Assembly (NCBI GenBank): GCA_964399965.1
Contig: CAYNRX010000001.1
Location: 124,001 to 188,000 of the forward strand
Direction: 5' to 3'
DNA from: UBA1381 sp964399965
GTDB taxonomy: Bacteria > Bacillota > Clostridia > UBA1381
Length of the DNA stretch: 64,000 nucleotides
Within the stretch, counting starts at the first letter, position 1. The number at the start of each line of letters is the position of its first letter. This document shows positions 53,406 to 62,502 of this stretch, piece by piece. A program made the position numbers and the translations under genes. Under the pieces are notes generated by a model. That model ran no database searches. It saw only the letters and a list, made by a program, of their open reading frames with translations, and had not been told where the DNA came from.

Positions 53406-53529
53406 GTTTTCCTCCCGCTTTCATCTGTAATGCCTTTAAGATATACCTTGCCATTGTGATAATGATACCATATTCTCCGCAGGAAATCCTTGCATAATTT
53501 GTTTTAAATATTGCGGAACTTGCTTTGAT

Positions 53530-54771
53530 TTAAACATTCCAGCTGTTCAAATATTTTTCCTGCTCCGGCGTCAGCCGGTCGGTCTCTATTCCCCACAGCC
53601 GCAGCTTCCTTTCGGCAACTTCGCGGTCTATCTCCTCAGGGACTTCACATATCATCGTCTTTATATGTCCGCGGTTTTGGGCTATATATTTTGCGGAAAG
53701 AGCCTGTATCGCAAAGCTCATATCCATTATCTCCGCCGGATGTCCGTCTCCCGCAGCCAAGTTTACAAGCCGTCCCTCGGCCAGCAGATACACCCATTTG
53801 CCGCCGATACGGTAGCCCATGATGTTGTCACGCTGAAGCTGTTTTTCCTCTGCCAGCTCCTCAAGCTCCTCAACATTTATCTCAACGTTAAAATGGCCGG
53901 CATTGCACATTATCGCCCCGTTTTTCATATTCCGGAAGCTCTCGGCCGTTATCACGTCCTTATTGCCGGTAACGGTGATAAACAGATCGCCGATCTTTGC
54001 CGCTTCGGTCATCTTCATCACCGAAAAACCATCCATGCGCGCCTCCATTGCTTTTATCGGGTCTATCTCCGTTACAATGACTCTTGCCCCAAAGCCCTTG
54101 GCCCGCATCGCTACGCCCTTACCGCACCAGCCGTAACCTGCGACCACCACGTTCTTACCTGCCACTATCAAATTCGTCGTGCGGTTTATCCCGTCCCAGA
54201 CGGACTGACCTGTACCGTAGCGGTTGTCAAACAGATATTTGCATTTTGCATTATTTACTAAAACCATAGGGAATTTCAGCTGATGCTCCCTATCCATCGA
54301 AATAAGACGGATGATGCCGGTCGTTGTCTCCTCGCAGCCGCCGTAGACGTTTTCTATCAGCTGCGGATATTCATTGTGAATAAGGTTGACCAGGTCGCCG
54401 CCATCGTCTATTATTATATTGGGGCCATTTCCTATGACCATACGCAGATGATGCTCATACTCCTCCGGGCTGCTGCCGTGCCAGGCATACACATTCATAC
54501 CGGAATGCGCCAATGCGGCGGCCACATCGTCCTGTGTGGACAGGGGATTGGAACCGGTCACGAACATATCCGCTCCTCCCGCCGCCAGCGTACGGCACAG
54601 ATATGCCGTTTTTGCCTCCAGATGGACAGACAGGGCTATCTTTATGCCCGCAAACGGCTTTTCCTGGGAAAATTCCTCATACAGCCCCCGTAAAAGCCCC
54701 ATGTTCCGTCTAACCCATTCTATCTTGCGTTCTCCGCTTTCCCATAAATTAATATCACGTATCTCGCTCAT
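53530..54771 (-). CDS. ahcY: S-adenosylhomocysteine hydrolase-like protein (HxExK type, possible S-inosylhomocysteine hydrolase)
   Basis: 413 residues, short like thermophile and archaeal forms. The family pattern is clear: SNPLSTQDDVAAAL, VYAWHGSSPEEY, DDGGDL, and the NAD fold VVVAGYGWCGKGVAMRAKGFGARVIVTE. The adenine-binding motif, usually HxTx(E/Q)T, reads H50-L-E52-A-K54-T. HxExK variants are linked in archaea and some bacteria to preference for S-inosylhomocysteine over SAH. The gene follows an MTA/SAH deaminase by 13 nt, which would make that substrate. The reaction would give homocysteine and inosine. A plain SAH hydrolase remains possible. Confidence 0.85.
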   Translation of the reverse strand: MSEIRDINLWESGERKIEWVRRNMGLLRGLYEEFSQEKPFAGIKIALSVHLEAKTAYLCRTLAAGGADMFVTGSNPLSTQDDVAAALAHSGMNVYAWHGSSPEEYEHHLRMVIGNGPNIIIDDGGDLVNLIHNEYPQLIENVYGGCEETTTGIIRLISMDREHQLKFPMVLVNNAKCKYLFDNRYGTGQSVWDGINRTTNLIVAGKNVVVAGYGWCGKGVAMRAKGFGARVIVTEIDPIKAMEARMDGFSVMKMTEAAKIGDLFITVTGNKDVITAESFRNMKNGAIMCNAGHFNVEINVEELEELAEEKQLQRDNIMGYRIGGKWVYLLAEGRLVNLAAGDGHPAEIMDMSFAIQALSAKYIAQNRGHIKTMICEVPEEIDREVAERKLRLWGIETDRLTPEQEKYLNSWNV

Positions 54772-54784
54772 AGCTGCTCCTTTT

Positions 54785-56053
54785 TCACTTTATTCTTCCG
54801 GCGATCTTGTCAGCCTCATAATAGACGCGCTCGCTGTCTATATTGGCAAATTCACCCTTATCGTACACTATCTCACCGTTTACCAATACCGTTTCCACCT
54901 CGCTGCCGTTAGCTGAATACGAAAGAGCCGCCGTCATATCGCCAAGGGGACGCAGCTGCGGCCTATCAAGGTCGATTATCACCAGGTCGGCAAGCATCCC
55001 CGGCGATACCATACCGGCCTTTACTCCTAAAGCGTCAGCCCCGTTTACCGTCGCCATCTTATACACCTCGTCCGCACCGACGGCCGTCGGATCACGGCGG
55101 ATACATTTATGGTACATGGCCATCGCGTTCATCTCTGAAAACATATTAAGGGAATTGTTGCTGGCTGCCGAATCGGTACCGATACACACATTTATTCCCT
55201 TATCAATGAGCGCCGGTATATCGGCCGCACCATTTCCGAGCTTGGCATTGCTCTTGGGGCAGGAGGCGACCGACACCCTGTGCTCTTTTAATATATCCAT
55301 ATCCTCCTCGGACAAATTGACACAATGCGCCGCCACCGTAAGCCCGTCAAAGCAGCCGCAGCGTTCCAAAAGCGCTACCGGCGATACTCCGTACTTCTTT
55401 TTGCAGTTTTCGACCTCGGCGATACTTTCCGAAAGATGGACGTGTATGCCTACGCCACAATTTTTTGCCGATTCGGCGACTATGTTAAGGTATTCCTCAT
55501 CGCAGGTATAGACCGCGTGTGGTCCCAGCATAAACGACAAGCGGCTGCATTCACGCCAACGCGCCATCTCCTCAAAGGCGTCGCACAGCCGCAGCTTCCC
55601 GCCTTCGCTCTGTCCTTCGCCGACCAGGCCGCGCGACAACACCGCCCTTATGCCCGAATCGTATACCGCCTGCGCTATCTGGTTGCGAAACATATGCATA
55701 TCCAAAAAACAGGTCGTCCCCGTGGAAAGCATTTCCATACATGCCAGCATCGCGCCCCAGTAGCCATCCTCCGGCGTCAGCTTGTCCTCCATCGGCTCTA
55801 TACGGTCGAACAGCCAGGACGCAAACGGCAGATCGTCAGCGCGGTTACGGAAAACGCTCATATATGTATGCGTATGCGCATTCACCAGCCCCGGCATAAG
55901 GAGCTTGTTGTGCCCGTTGATTATCTTGGAGGCCATAAAACCGTCCGGCTTGCTGTTGACGCCCAGTATATAACCGCCTGAAATGTAAATATCACATTTC
56001 TTTATGCTCAGATCAGGCTGTATCGTATAAATATCCTTTATCTGTATTCTCAT
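54785..56053 (-). CDS. mtaD: 5-methylthioadenosine/S-adenosylhomocysteine deaminase
   Basis: 422 residues, an amidohydrolase of the ATZ/TRZ group. Metal ligands are in the PGLVNAHTHTYM (HxH) motif, HVHLSESIAEVE, and a final Asp in IGTDSAASNNSLNMF. GPHAVYTCDEEYL and AHCVNLSEEDMDIL are typical of MtaD. It deaminates SAH, MTA or 5'-deoxyadenosine to the inosyl forms. It starts 9 nt after mnmE ends and 13 nt before the ahcY-like gene. Confidence 0.88.
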   Translation of the reverse strand: MRIQIKDIYTIQPDLSIKKCDIYISGGYILGVNSKPDGFMASKIINGHNKLLMPGLVNAHTHTYMSVFRNRADDLPFASWLFDRIEPMEDKLTPEDGYWGAMLACMEMLSTGTTCFLDMHMFRNQIAQAVYDSGIRAVLSRGLVGEGQSEGGKLRLCDAFEEMARWRECSRLSFMLGPHAVYTCDEEYLNIVAESAKNCGVGIHVHLSESIAEVENCKKKYGVSPVALLERCGCFDGLTVAAHCVNLSEEDMDILKEHRVSVASCPKSNAKLGNGAADIPALIDKGINVCIGTDSAASNNSLNMFSEMNAMAMYHKCIRRDPTAVGADEVYKMATVNGADALGVKAGMVSPGMLADLVIIDLDRPQLRPLGDMTAALSYSANGSEVETVLVNGEIVYDKGEFANIDSERVYYEADKIAGRIK

Positions 56054-56062
56054 TATTTCTCC

Positions 56063-57433
56063 TTATTTTCCCACGCAAAAATTCTTGAATATCTCGGCAA
56101 CTACATCCTCGGAAACTGTCTCCCCTGTTATCTCGCCCAGCTCGTCCATCGCCTGCGCTATATCTATCGAGGCCAGATCCTGCGGCAGACCGTTATGAAG
56201 CGTATCCTCCGCCCGCAAAAGCGCCGACTCCGCCCGCTCCAAGGCCGCCTTATGACGGGAATTTGTTATCACTACATTGTTTCCGCCTGCCAGAGCGCCG
56301 ATTTTATACCGGCTGCTTATAAGCATCTCCAGCTCACGCAGTCCGCTGCCGGTCTTCGCCGATATCTCTACGACCGGGCTTTTGTCAGCCTTTGCCCTAA
56401 TCGCTTCAGCATACTTTACTCCGCCCAGATCGGTCTTATTTATGATTATGATACGTTCTTTTCCTCTGGTAGCCTTTAAAACACGGCGGTCATCATCATC
56501 GGGCACCATACTTCCATCAAGCATCACCAGCACCAGGTCGGCGTTGTCTATAGCCTTTTCCGAACGTTCCACGCCCAGCTTCTCCACAACATCATCCGTA
56601 TCCCGTATACCGGCCGTATCTATAAGCCTTACCGGCACACTGTCAAGCCAGACGTATTCCTCGATTATATCACGGGTCGTACCGGCAATACTCGTCACTA
56701 TCGCCCGCTCCTCCCGCACGAGGCAGTTCAGAAGCGATGATTTGCCCACGTTAGGCTTGCCAACGATAGTGACCACCACGCCCTCCTTTATCATGCGCCC
56801 ATTGTCAGCCGTGGCCAAAAGCTCTGCCACCGCCTTTCTGGTATCAGCCACCTCTGACAGTATCTGTGCCGGGGTGATATCCTCCAGATCCTCGTCCGGA
56901 TAATCTATCGCCACCTGCATCCTTGCCGCCAGCGACACCAACCGCCCCCGCAAACCTCTTATCCGTTCGGAAAGTACGCCCTCAAGCTGCGAAAACGCCG
57001 TCTTCCCTGCCAGTTCATTTTCCGAGTTTATAAGGTCTATAACCGCTTCAGCCTGGGAAAGATCCAGTTTGCCATTCAGGAATGCGCGTTTTGTAAACTC
57101 CCCCGGCCCTGCCTGCGATGCTCCGGCATACAGCACGCATTCCAGAACGCGCCTTGGTATATTCGTTCCGCCATGCGTGCTTATCTCCACCGTATCCTCC
57201 CCGGTGAACGTCCTCGGGGCAAGCATTACTGTCGCCAACACCTCGTCTACGGGCGCGCCGGCCTTATCAATTATCCTACCGTAATGCACTGTGTGGCTGG
57301 GGCATTGGGCCAGCTTCTTCGTTCCGCGGAATACCCGGTCGGCGATCTTCACGGCCTCAGGGCCGCTCACGCGTATAACGGCTATACCGCCCACTCCCGG
57401 CGCCGTAGCAATAGCAGCGATAGTTTTTTCCAT
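56063..57433 (-). CDS. mnmE: tRNA modification GTPase MnmE
   Basis: 456 residues, full length. With MnmG it installs the cmnm5 group at wobble U34. The N-terminal folate-binding domain (TIAAIATAPGVGGIAVIRVSG) is followed by a helical domain and an inserted G domain: GKPNVGKSSLLN, GTTRDIIEE, DTAGIRD and NKTD. The C-terminus is FCVGK, with the catalytic Cys of the C(I/V)GK motif. It starts one base before the PHP gene ends. Confidence 0.96.
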   Translation of the reverse strand: MEKTIAAIATAPGVGGIAVIRVSGPEAVKIADRVFRGTKKLAQCPSHTVHYGRIIDKAGAPVDEVLATVMLAPRTFTGEDTVEISTHGGTNIPRRVLECVLYAGASQAGPGEFTKRAFLNGKLDLSQAEAVIDLINSENELAGKTAFSQLEGVLSERIRGLRGRLVSLAARMQVAIDYPDEDLEDITPAQILSEVADTRKAVAELLATADNGRMIKEGVVVTIVGKPNVGKSSLLNCLVREERAIVTSIAGTTRDIIEEYVWLDSVPVRLIDTAGIRDTDDVVEKLGVERSEKAIDNADLVLVMLDGSMVPDDDDRRVLKATRGKERIIIINKTDLGGVKYAEAIRAKADKSPVVEISAKTGSGLRELEMLISSRYKIGALAGGNNVVITNSRHKAALERAESALLRAEDTLHNGLPQDLASIDIAQAMDELGEITGETVSEDVVAEIFKNFCVGK

Positions 57434-58277
57434 TTATCTCAGTCCTTTCAAGCCTGCAAACACCTCATACTCCACTTTGCCCCCGCATACCTCGCCGATA
57501 CGGATATGCGGCTTGTTGCCGCCGTGAAAATCGCTTCCGCCGCTGGGTAAGAGCCGCAGCTCGCGGCACATATCAAGGCATAGTCTCGTGTAATCCTCGG
57601 TGTATTCGCTGTAATAGCTCTCCACTCCCGCCAATCCAAAGCCCTTAAGCTCGGAAAGTATCTCCCGCAATTCAGACGGATCTTTCGTTATAAATATCGG
57701 ATGAGCCAGCACAGCCACTCCTCCCGCTTTTTTTTATCAGCTCAATGCTTTCTTTGGGAGGATATGTTTTGCGGGGAACGTAATATTTACAGCCCTTAGA
57801 CAGGTATTTGTCGAATCCCTCCTGCACAGAGGACACATAGCCCTTGTTCACAAGCGCGGATGCTATATGCGCCCGGCCGACATTGTCAAGGCTTCCGCCC
57901 TCTTTTTGCCCGGTGATATCCTCCGGCGCAACATCAAAGCCGTCGTCCGTCAGCTTTTCCAGCACCCGGCGGTTCCTTTCGGCGCGGGCATTTTTCAGCT
58001 CGCTGAGGCTTTTTATAAACTCTTCATTTTTATAATCAACAAAAAGCCCCAGTATGTGCATTTCTGTACGGAATCTGGCGCTTATCTCCACGCCGGCCGC
58101 CCCTTCTATCCCCAATTTCTCGCATTCCCGCAAGAACTCCTCCGCCCCGGCAACGGTATCATGATCGGTTATCGCCGCCGCTGACAGCCCGGCCTTTGAC
58201 GCCAGCCCTGCCAGCTCCGCCGGGGTATAGGTCCCGTCCGATGCTGTGGAATGCAGATGCAGATCAACGTATCTCAT
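57434..58277 (-). pseudogene. PHP-domain phosphoesterase interrupted by an A8 frameshift
   Basis: The gene starts at ATG 58277 with the PHP signature RYVDLHLHSTASDGTYTP, ITDHDTVAG and GVEISAR. The frame runs well to ESIELIKK, then an A8 run on the minus strand (57726-57735 region) shifts it to SGRSGCAGS and a stop near 57672. One base less (A7) restores IELIKKAGGVAVLAHPIFITK and the rest of the domain, including GGSDFHGGNKPHIRIG, to 57434. Intact length would be about 280 residues, as in YciV/TrpH-type (RNase AM-like) PHP proteins. It could be a recent pseudogene, a sequencing error, or a slippage site (see findings). It lies 3 nt after nrdR and adjoins mnmE. Confidence 0.85.
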
Positions 58278-58279
58278 AT

Positions 58280-58735
58280 CTATTTGCCTTCCATAAGCCC
58301 TTGAAGCTCCGCCATAAACGTATGGATGTTTTCAAACTGCTTATACACCGAAGCGAACCTTACATAGGCCACCTCGTCGAGAGCCTTGAGCTTTTCCATT
58401 ACTTTTTCACCTATCTGTGTACTCTCTACCTCTTTTGTCATCGACTGGTAAAGCTCTCCCTCGATATCATCTGCTATCTTCTCCATCTGCGCTATCGATA
58501 TGGGACGCTTTTCGCAGGCGGTCATGATGCCCTTTAAGACCTTATTTCGGTCATAAGGCTGGCGTGACATATCCTTTTTGATGACGGCCAAAGATATGCT
58601 CTCCAGCTTCTCATATGTTGTGAATCGTTTCTGGCATTTGAGACATTCCCTTCGCCGTCTTATCGATGTACCGTCTTCTGTCGGGCGCGAATCTATTACC
58701 TTGCTTTCTACAAATCCGCAGTATGGGCATTTCAT
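58280..58735 (-). CDS. nrdR: Ribonucleotide reductase regulator NrdR
   Basis: 151 residues, the usual size. The zinc ribbon (CPYC...CLKC in MKCPYCGFVESKVIDSRP, RRRRECLKCQKRFTTYE) is followed by an ATP-cone domain (VIKKDMSRQPYDRNKVLKGI). It represses nrd genes when dATP is high. GGAGAAAGAG precedes the ATG. First gene of nrdR, PHP, mnmE, mtaD, ahcY. No nrd genes or clear NrdR boxes occur in the window. Confidence 0.96.
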   Translation of the reverse strand: MKCPYCGFVESKVIDSRPTEDGTSIRRRRECLKCQKRFTTYEKLESISLAVIKKDMSRQPYDRNKVLKGIMTACEKRPISIAQMEKIADDIEGELYQSMTKEVESTQIGEKVMEKLKALDEVAYVRFASVYKQFENIHTFMAELQGLMEGK

Positions 58736-58800
58736 GGCTCTTTCTCCTTATAATTATGCTTTTTTTAGGTATACGGAGATGTTTTCCGTTTTACGGTAAT

Positions 58801-58829
58801 ATTATATCAGATATTTCCTTTTATTTCAA
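58801..58829 (-). promoter_or_regulatory. nrdR operon promoter, overlapping the end of the ylmC-like gene
   Basis: On the minus strand TTGAAA (58824-58829), 17 nt, TATAAT (58801-58806). The -35 box lies inside the ylmC-like coding sequence, the -10 just after its stop. Confidence 0.75.
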
Positions 58830-59091
58830 GGTTTTGCGCCTGTTTTTTCATTGTTTTTTCATCGTATCTTACCAACACAAGATCGTTGCCCACACAGACG
58901 ATATCCCTCCAGGGTATGACGTATTCTCTTCCCGGAAAAAGCGTATGCAGAAACCTTGGCGGCTTAGGCACCACTATTGCTTCTATAACGCCGGTCTCCA
59001 ATGAAAATTCCACATCATGCACTACCCCCAACCGCTTGGCGCCCGTAATGTCAATGACCTCTTTCTGCCGCAGACTCCATGCTCGTGGCAT
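58807..59091 (-). CDS. YlmC/YmxH-family PRC-barrel protein
   Basis: 94 residues. It matches the small family found near sporulation genes: WSLRQKEVIDITGAKRLGVVHDVEFSLETG, then PGREYVIPWRDIVCVGNDLVLV, one PRC-barrel fold. The family is widespread in spore formers; its function is not known. The gene is transcribed towards nrdR and is separate from radC on the other strand. Confidence 0.82.
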   Translation of the reverse strand: MPRAWSLRQKEVIDITGAKRLGVVHDVEFSLETGVIEAIVVPKPPRFLHTLFPGREYVIPWRDIVCVGNDLVLVRYDEKTMKKQAQNLEIKGNI

Positions 59092-59227
59092 ATCCCATCA
59101 GCTCCTTTTATACGTATTCTCTTCTCCTGTTATATTTATTCATATCCAGAGTAAAATTTGCACAAATCCTGCTGTGAAAATCTGTGTCAAATATACAAAA
59201 TATTTTTTCCTGTATAAATATATGGAA

Positions 59228-59251
59228 AATTATTTGTTTTTATGATATAAT
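59228..59251 (+). promoter_or_regulatory. radC promoter (extended -10)
   Basis: TATAAT at 59246-59251 is preceded by TGA (extended -10, TGnTATAAT). The -35 box near 59223-59228 is weak (TGGAAA). Confidence 0.55.
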
Positions 59252-59298
59252 ATGGCTGATCAGATATGTACGTATCGAACAAAAAGGGGGCGTATTCA

Positions 59299-60000
59299 AT
59301 GGCAGGACGTGGTAATCTTCACGCAGGGCACAGAAAGCGAATGCGGAAGCGGTTAGCAGAAAACGGGATAGAATCATTCGAAGAACATGAAATGCTGGAA
59401 ATGCTCCTATACGCTTCACACACCCGAGGCAACACGAACGAAATAGCCCACGAACTCATAAAAACCTTCGGCTCGCTGGCAAACGTATTCAATGCCGATA
59501 TCGATTCGCTGCAAAAAATAGACGGCGTAGGCGTGAGCACGGCCACACTGCTGCATCTCCAAGGAAAACTTACTTCTTCTTACATGCGTTCTCTGTTCCA
59601 AAACACCTCCGCACAAATGACGGGAGCCGACGTTGGCAATTACGTGTGCAGTCTGTTTGCCGGTCACGAGCATCACGAGATCCTGTATATTTTATGCTTC
59701 GATGATGAGGGACGGCTTTTAGGCTCCGATATCATCCGCCAGGGAAGTATGCGCTATATCCATCTCGACAGCAGAAATGTGATAGATATCGCCTTTAAAC
59801 GCAAGGCCAGCATGGTCGTCATGGCGCACAACCATCCCGGCGGCAATCCCATTCCCTCTCCCGACGACGTCAACGCTACCCGTATAATCGAATTGGGACT
59901 AAACAGTATAGAAGTCGTTTTATGGGATCATCTGGTGATAGCCCGGGGCGGTTTCGTAAGCCTTGTGGGAGATATCGGCTATCAGCGAATGTACGGCTAA
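59299..60000 (+). CDS. radC: RadC-family JAB1/MPN domain protein
   Basis: 233 residues from ATG 59299, 9 nt after AAGGGGG; an upstream in-frame ATG at 59266 lacks a site. A helix-hairpin-helix-like part (ENGIESFEEHEMLEMLLYA, DSLQKIDGVGVSTATLLHL) is followed by the JAMM metal site AHNHPGGNPIPSPDDVNAT. HIGDHLVI-like IEVVLWDHLVIARGGFVSL ends the family core. RadC is named after a repair phenotype that has been questioned; its enzymatic role is not known. Monocistronic. Confidence 0.9.
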   Translation: MAGRGNLHAGHRKRMRKRLAENGIESFEEHEMLEMLLYASHTRGNTNEIAHELIKTFGSLANVFNADIDSLQKIDGVGVSTATLLHLQGKLTSSYMRSLFQNTSAQMTGADVGNYVCSLFAGHEHHEILYILCFDDEGRLLGSDIIRQGSMRYIHLDSRNVIDIAFKRKASMVVMAHNHPGGNPIPSPDDVNATRIIELGLNSIEVVLWDHLVIARGGFVSLVGDIGYQRMYG

Positions 60001-60035
60001 AATCATATCTTCTATTCTCCTCTCGGGATGAAAAC

Positions 60036-60076
60036 AAATCAAAAAGTGCTGCCACGTTGACAGCACTTTTTTGATT
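60036..60076. terminator. Bidirectional terminator between radC and the GT-C-like gene
   Basis: AAAAAGTGCTG (60041-60051) pairs with CAGCACTTTTT (60061-60071) with further A/T pairs outside. Works for both convergent genes. Confidence 0.88.
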
Positions 60077-60100
60077 TACTAATTTTAATGCATATAGTTT

Positions 60101-62044
60101 TTACAGCTTATACAGCGTATATCCGCCGCTGTTATAGACTGTTTCCAAGCCTGCAAAAGCGGCTTCGTTTATTGTATAGTCGCTTCTCTCATACGAGCTT
60201 ACAAGTACGTAGTCCGCTCCTATTTCCTCCGCCCTCTGGCGCAGCTGGCCGGCAGTGGTGCTCTCGTAAAGAGCTTCCAGCTTATCCTCGCGCGCCTGTA
60301 TATCCTCGTTAAGGCCGTGGAAATACACGTATAAACTTGCGCCGAGATATATGTTCCTGCCTGCCAATACCGCTACCGGATTCAAATGATTCGTCGCGGT
60401 TACAAATAAAGCGTCAGGCTCGGTGTTTTCCTTTACGAAATCCGCAAACTCTATCCCCTCCCGGGAAAACGTCTCGTATTCTCCGCCGGAATAATATTCT
60501 CTGCCTATTGTCAGCGCGCCGGAAAATACGCCCATAAATATCACTATCGCCGCAAAATAACCGCGCCATCTCACCCCTTTTAGCTTTTCATAAAGCTGCA
60601 CCAAAAATTCCGCCACAACTATCAGCGCCAGCATATATACTATAAAGAACAGCTTGTTATTGTCATACGCATTCGGCTGGAAGAGTATAAACTCTGCTAT
60701 GATAAACAACAGTATACCGCCTGTGAGCAGCTTCTTATTGTCGCGCGAAGCATTCACGAAAGCCGGTATCACAAACACCGCCGTTATACCCCAGTTTTTG
60801 AACCAGAACCACAGGTAGGGATCGTTTTCGTTCACCCAATTGAACGAGAACCGCAAAAAGCCTTCCCCTCCGGTCTGGTTGAACGTCCATATAAACAGCT
60901 GCGGCACCGCCAGCACGGCCGCAATGCCTGCATACAAAAGCCAGTTTATGAGCACTCCCTTGCGCTCTTTTGCACCGGTCTCTATAAGCGTCCATACCAT
61001 CATCACCGCAGAGATCACCGCCAGTGCCAAGAACGAATGAGTGTGTATCATCACCATGCATCCGGCTGTTATCCCCAGCAGGATAAAGGTAGGACGGCTG
61101 TTTTTCTTCGCCGCCGAGACCAGCCGTTCCAGTGCGAAAAGTACCATCGCCCATCCGGCCATAGTTGTCCGCTGCGGTACTATCATATCACAGATAGGAT
61201 TGGCCCAACGGATATTCATCTCGTTATAATTTGTCGGCGTATGGTAGTAATCGGTAAATATTTTTGTGAAATTCCCCGGATCGGCCTTGGCGCCTTCCAA
61301 AAAATAGGCAAAGCCGAAACCGCCTCCGATAAAGAACAGATAAGAGGCCAGCACTGCCGATGACTTCCTGCCGGTCATACGCACTGCCAAGTAATAAAAG
61401 CCCCATACCGTCATCAGCGCGAAAATATAACTCGGCGCAAGTATCGCCGCCCGCAGACCACCGCCAAAAAGATAGAGACTTGACGACAGAGAGTCTATCA
61501 GAAACGGATAACAGAGCTTAACGCCTGACAATATATTATAATTCGGCGGGAATTCGCCTTGTTCGGCAATGCTTGTTATAAAGCCCATATGCATTGCCAG
61601 ATCGCCGTAAGTGCTCTGCCCCGCTGCAATGCCGCCGCTTTCGGTAGGCGTCATTATATGGTTCGTCAAAAGCACCCATATCACAAGCGTTATCGGCAGT
61701 ATCACAAAAAGCATTATTTTATGATCCGCACCGCCTGTTATTGCCAAACGGCTTTTGTCACCAAAAAACAGCTTCTCATAAACGGCTCCCGGTCGTGCAA
61801 CGCCCGTCTTTTTCCTCCGTATCATAAGTACGATGTACGGTATTGCCGCCGCAACGATGAGCAAAGCATGGCTAACATAGGAAAACCCAAAAATAAATGC
61901 AAACGGTATTATGCCCGACATCAGTATCAGATTCCCCAATATAAGGCCTGCATATATCCGGTAATACAGATCCTTTTTGGCAAATATGTAGTCGGAGTAA
62001 AAAAATCCGGCTGCCAAGAAATAAATGTAAAGAATTATACCCAT
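60101..62044 (-). CDS. Polytopic membrane protein, GT-C glycosyltransferase-like
   Basis: 647 residues from the second ATG (62044), 5 nt after GGAGG. About 11-13 TM helices are visible, with a soluble C-terminal part of about 130 residues. The first large outer loop has STYGDLAMHMGFITSIAEQG, whose Asp and His recall the acidic-motif region of GT-C (lipid-phosphate-sugar) transferases. FPPNYNILSGVKLCYPFLIDS and the C-terminal ADYVLVSSYERSDYTINEAAF fit the same type. The acceptor is unknown; it would act at the outer face. It follows the thioredoxin-fold gene by 11 nt. Confidence 0.6.
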   Translation of the reverse strand: MGIILYIYFLAAGFFYSDYIFAKKDLYYRIYAGLILGNLILMSGIIPFAFIFGFSYVSHALLIVAAAIPYIVLMIRRKKTGVARPGAVYEKLFFGDKSRLAITGGADHKIMLFVILPITLVIWVLLTNHIMTPTESGGIAAGQSTYGDLAMHMGFITSIAEQGEFPPNYNILSGVKLCYPFLIDSLSSSLYLFGGGLRAAILAPSYIFALMTVWGFYYLAVRMTGRKSSAVLASYLFFIGGGFGFAYFLEGAKADPGNFTKIFTDYYHTPTNYNEMNIRWANPICDMIVPQRTTMAGWAMVLFALERLVSAAKKNSRPTFILLGITAGCMVMIHTHSFLALAVISAVMMVWTLIETGAKERKGVLINWLLYAGIAAVLAVPQLFIWTFNQTGGEGFLRFSFNWVNENDPYLWFWFKNWGITAVFVIPAFVNASRDNKKLLTGGILLFIIAEFILFQPNAYDNNKLFFIVYMLALIVVAEFLVQLYEKLKGVRWRGYFAAIVIFMGVFSGALTIGREYYSGGEYETFSREGIEFADFVKENTEPDALFVTATNHLNPVAVLAGRNIYLGASLYVYFHGLNEDIQAREDKLEALYESTTAGQLRQRAEEIGADYVLVSSYERSDYTINEAAFAGLETVYNSGGYTLYKL

Positions 62045-62055
62045 CATTTCCTCCG

Positions 62056-62496
62056 TTATTGTGCAAGAGCTTCTTCGATAATACTCTCAAGCGATGCCTT
62101 GTCACCGCAGTTCATTGCCATCTTCCCCGTGCTCATAAGCACCGCCGGGGTTGCGCCCTGCAAAAACGGCATATTGGAAACTATCTGCTGCGTCTCCTCA
62201 CTGTCTACGTCCTTGAGGTCAAATACGACCGTATCGCCGTACTGTGTCTTAAGCTCCTCAACAGCCGCCATCGTCTGCTCGTGCTCCTCGTCGTTTGCCG
62301 AGTAGAACAGAGTCATAGTCACCCTGGTATTATCGTTGGGATCTGCTGTTACGGACGCCCCCTCGGTCATATTCGTACCGTTTCCGGCATTGTCTGCACT
62401 GTTGTTGCCCTGTCCGCCTATGATCACGGCGGCTATTATCACTATCACTATCGCTATTACTGCTATCACTACGGCGGCTATTTTTTTGTTTTTCAT
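62056..62496 (-). CDS. Membrane-anchored thioredoxin-fold protein without CxxC
   Basis: 146 residues. A TM helix (about 5-27, IAAVVIAVIAIVIVIIAAVIIG) is followed by an Asn/Thr-rich linker and a thioredoxin-like domain: TMTLFYSANDEEHEQTMAAVEELK, VVFDLKDVD and the cis-Pro region LQGATPAVLMS. At the place of the redox CxxC it has SAND, so it should lack disulfide chemistry. It lies between trmFO (6 nt) and the GT-C-like gene, and may be a partner of the latter. Confidence 0.6.
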   Translation of the reverse strand: MKNKKIAAVVIAVIAIVIVIIAAVIIGGQGNNSADNAGNGTNMTEGASVTADPNDNTRVTMTLFYSANDEEHEQTMAAVEELKTQYGDTVVFDLKDVDSEETQQIVSNMPFLQGATPAVLMSTGKMAMNCGDKASLESIIEEALAQ

Positions 62497-62502
62497 GTTT
62501 TA

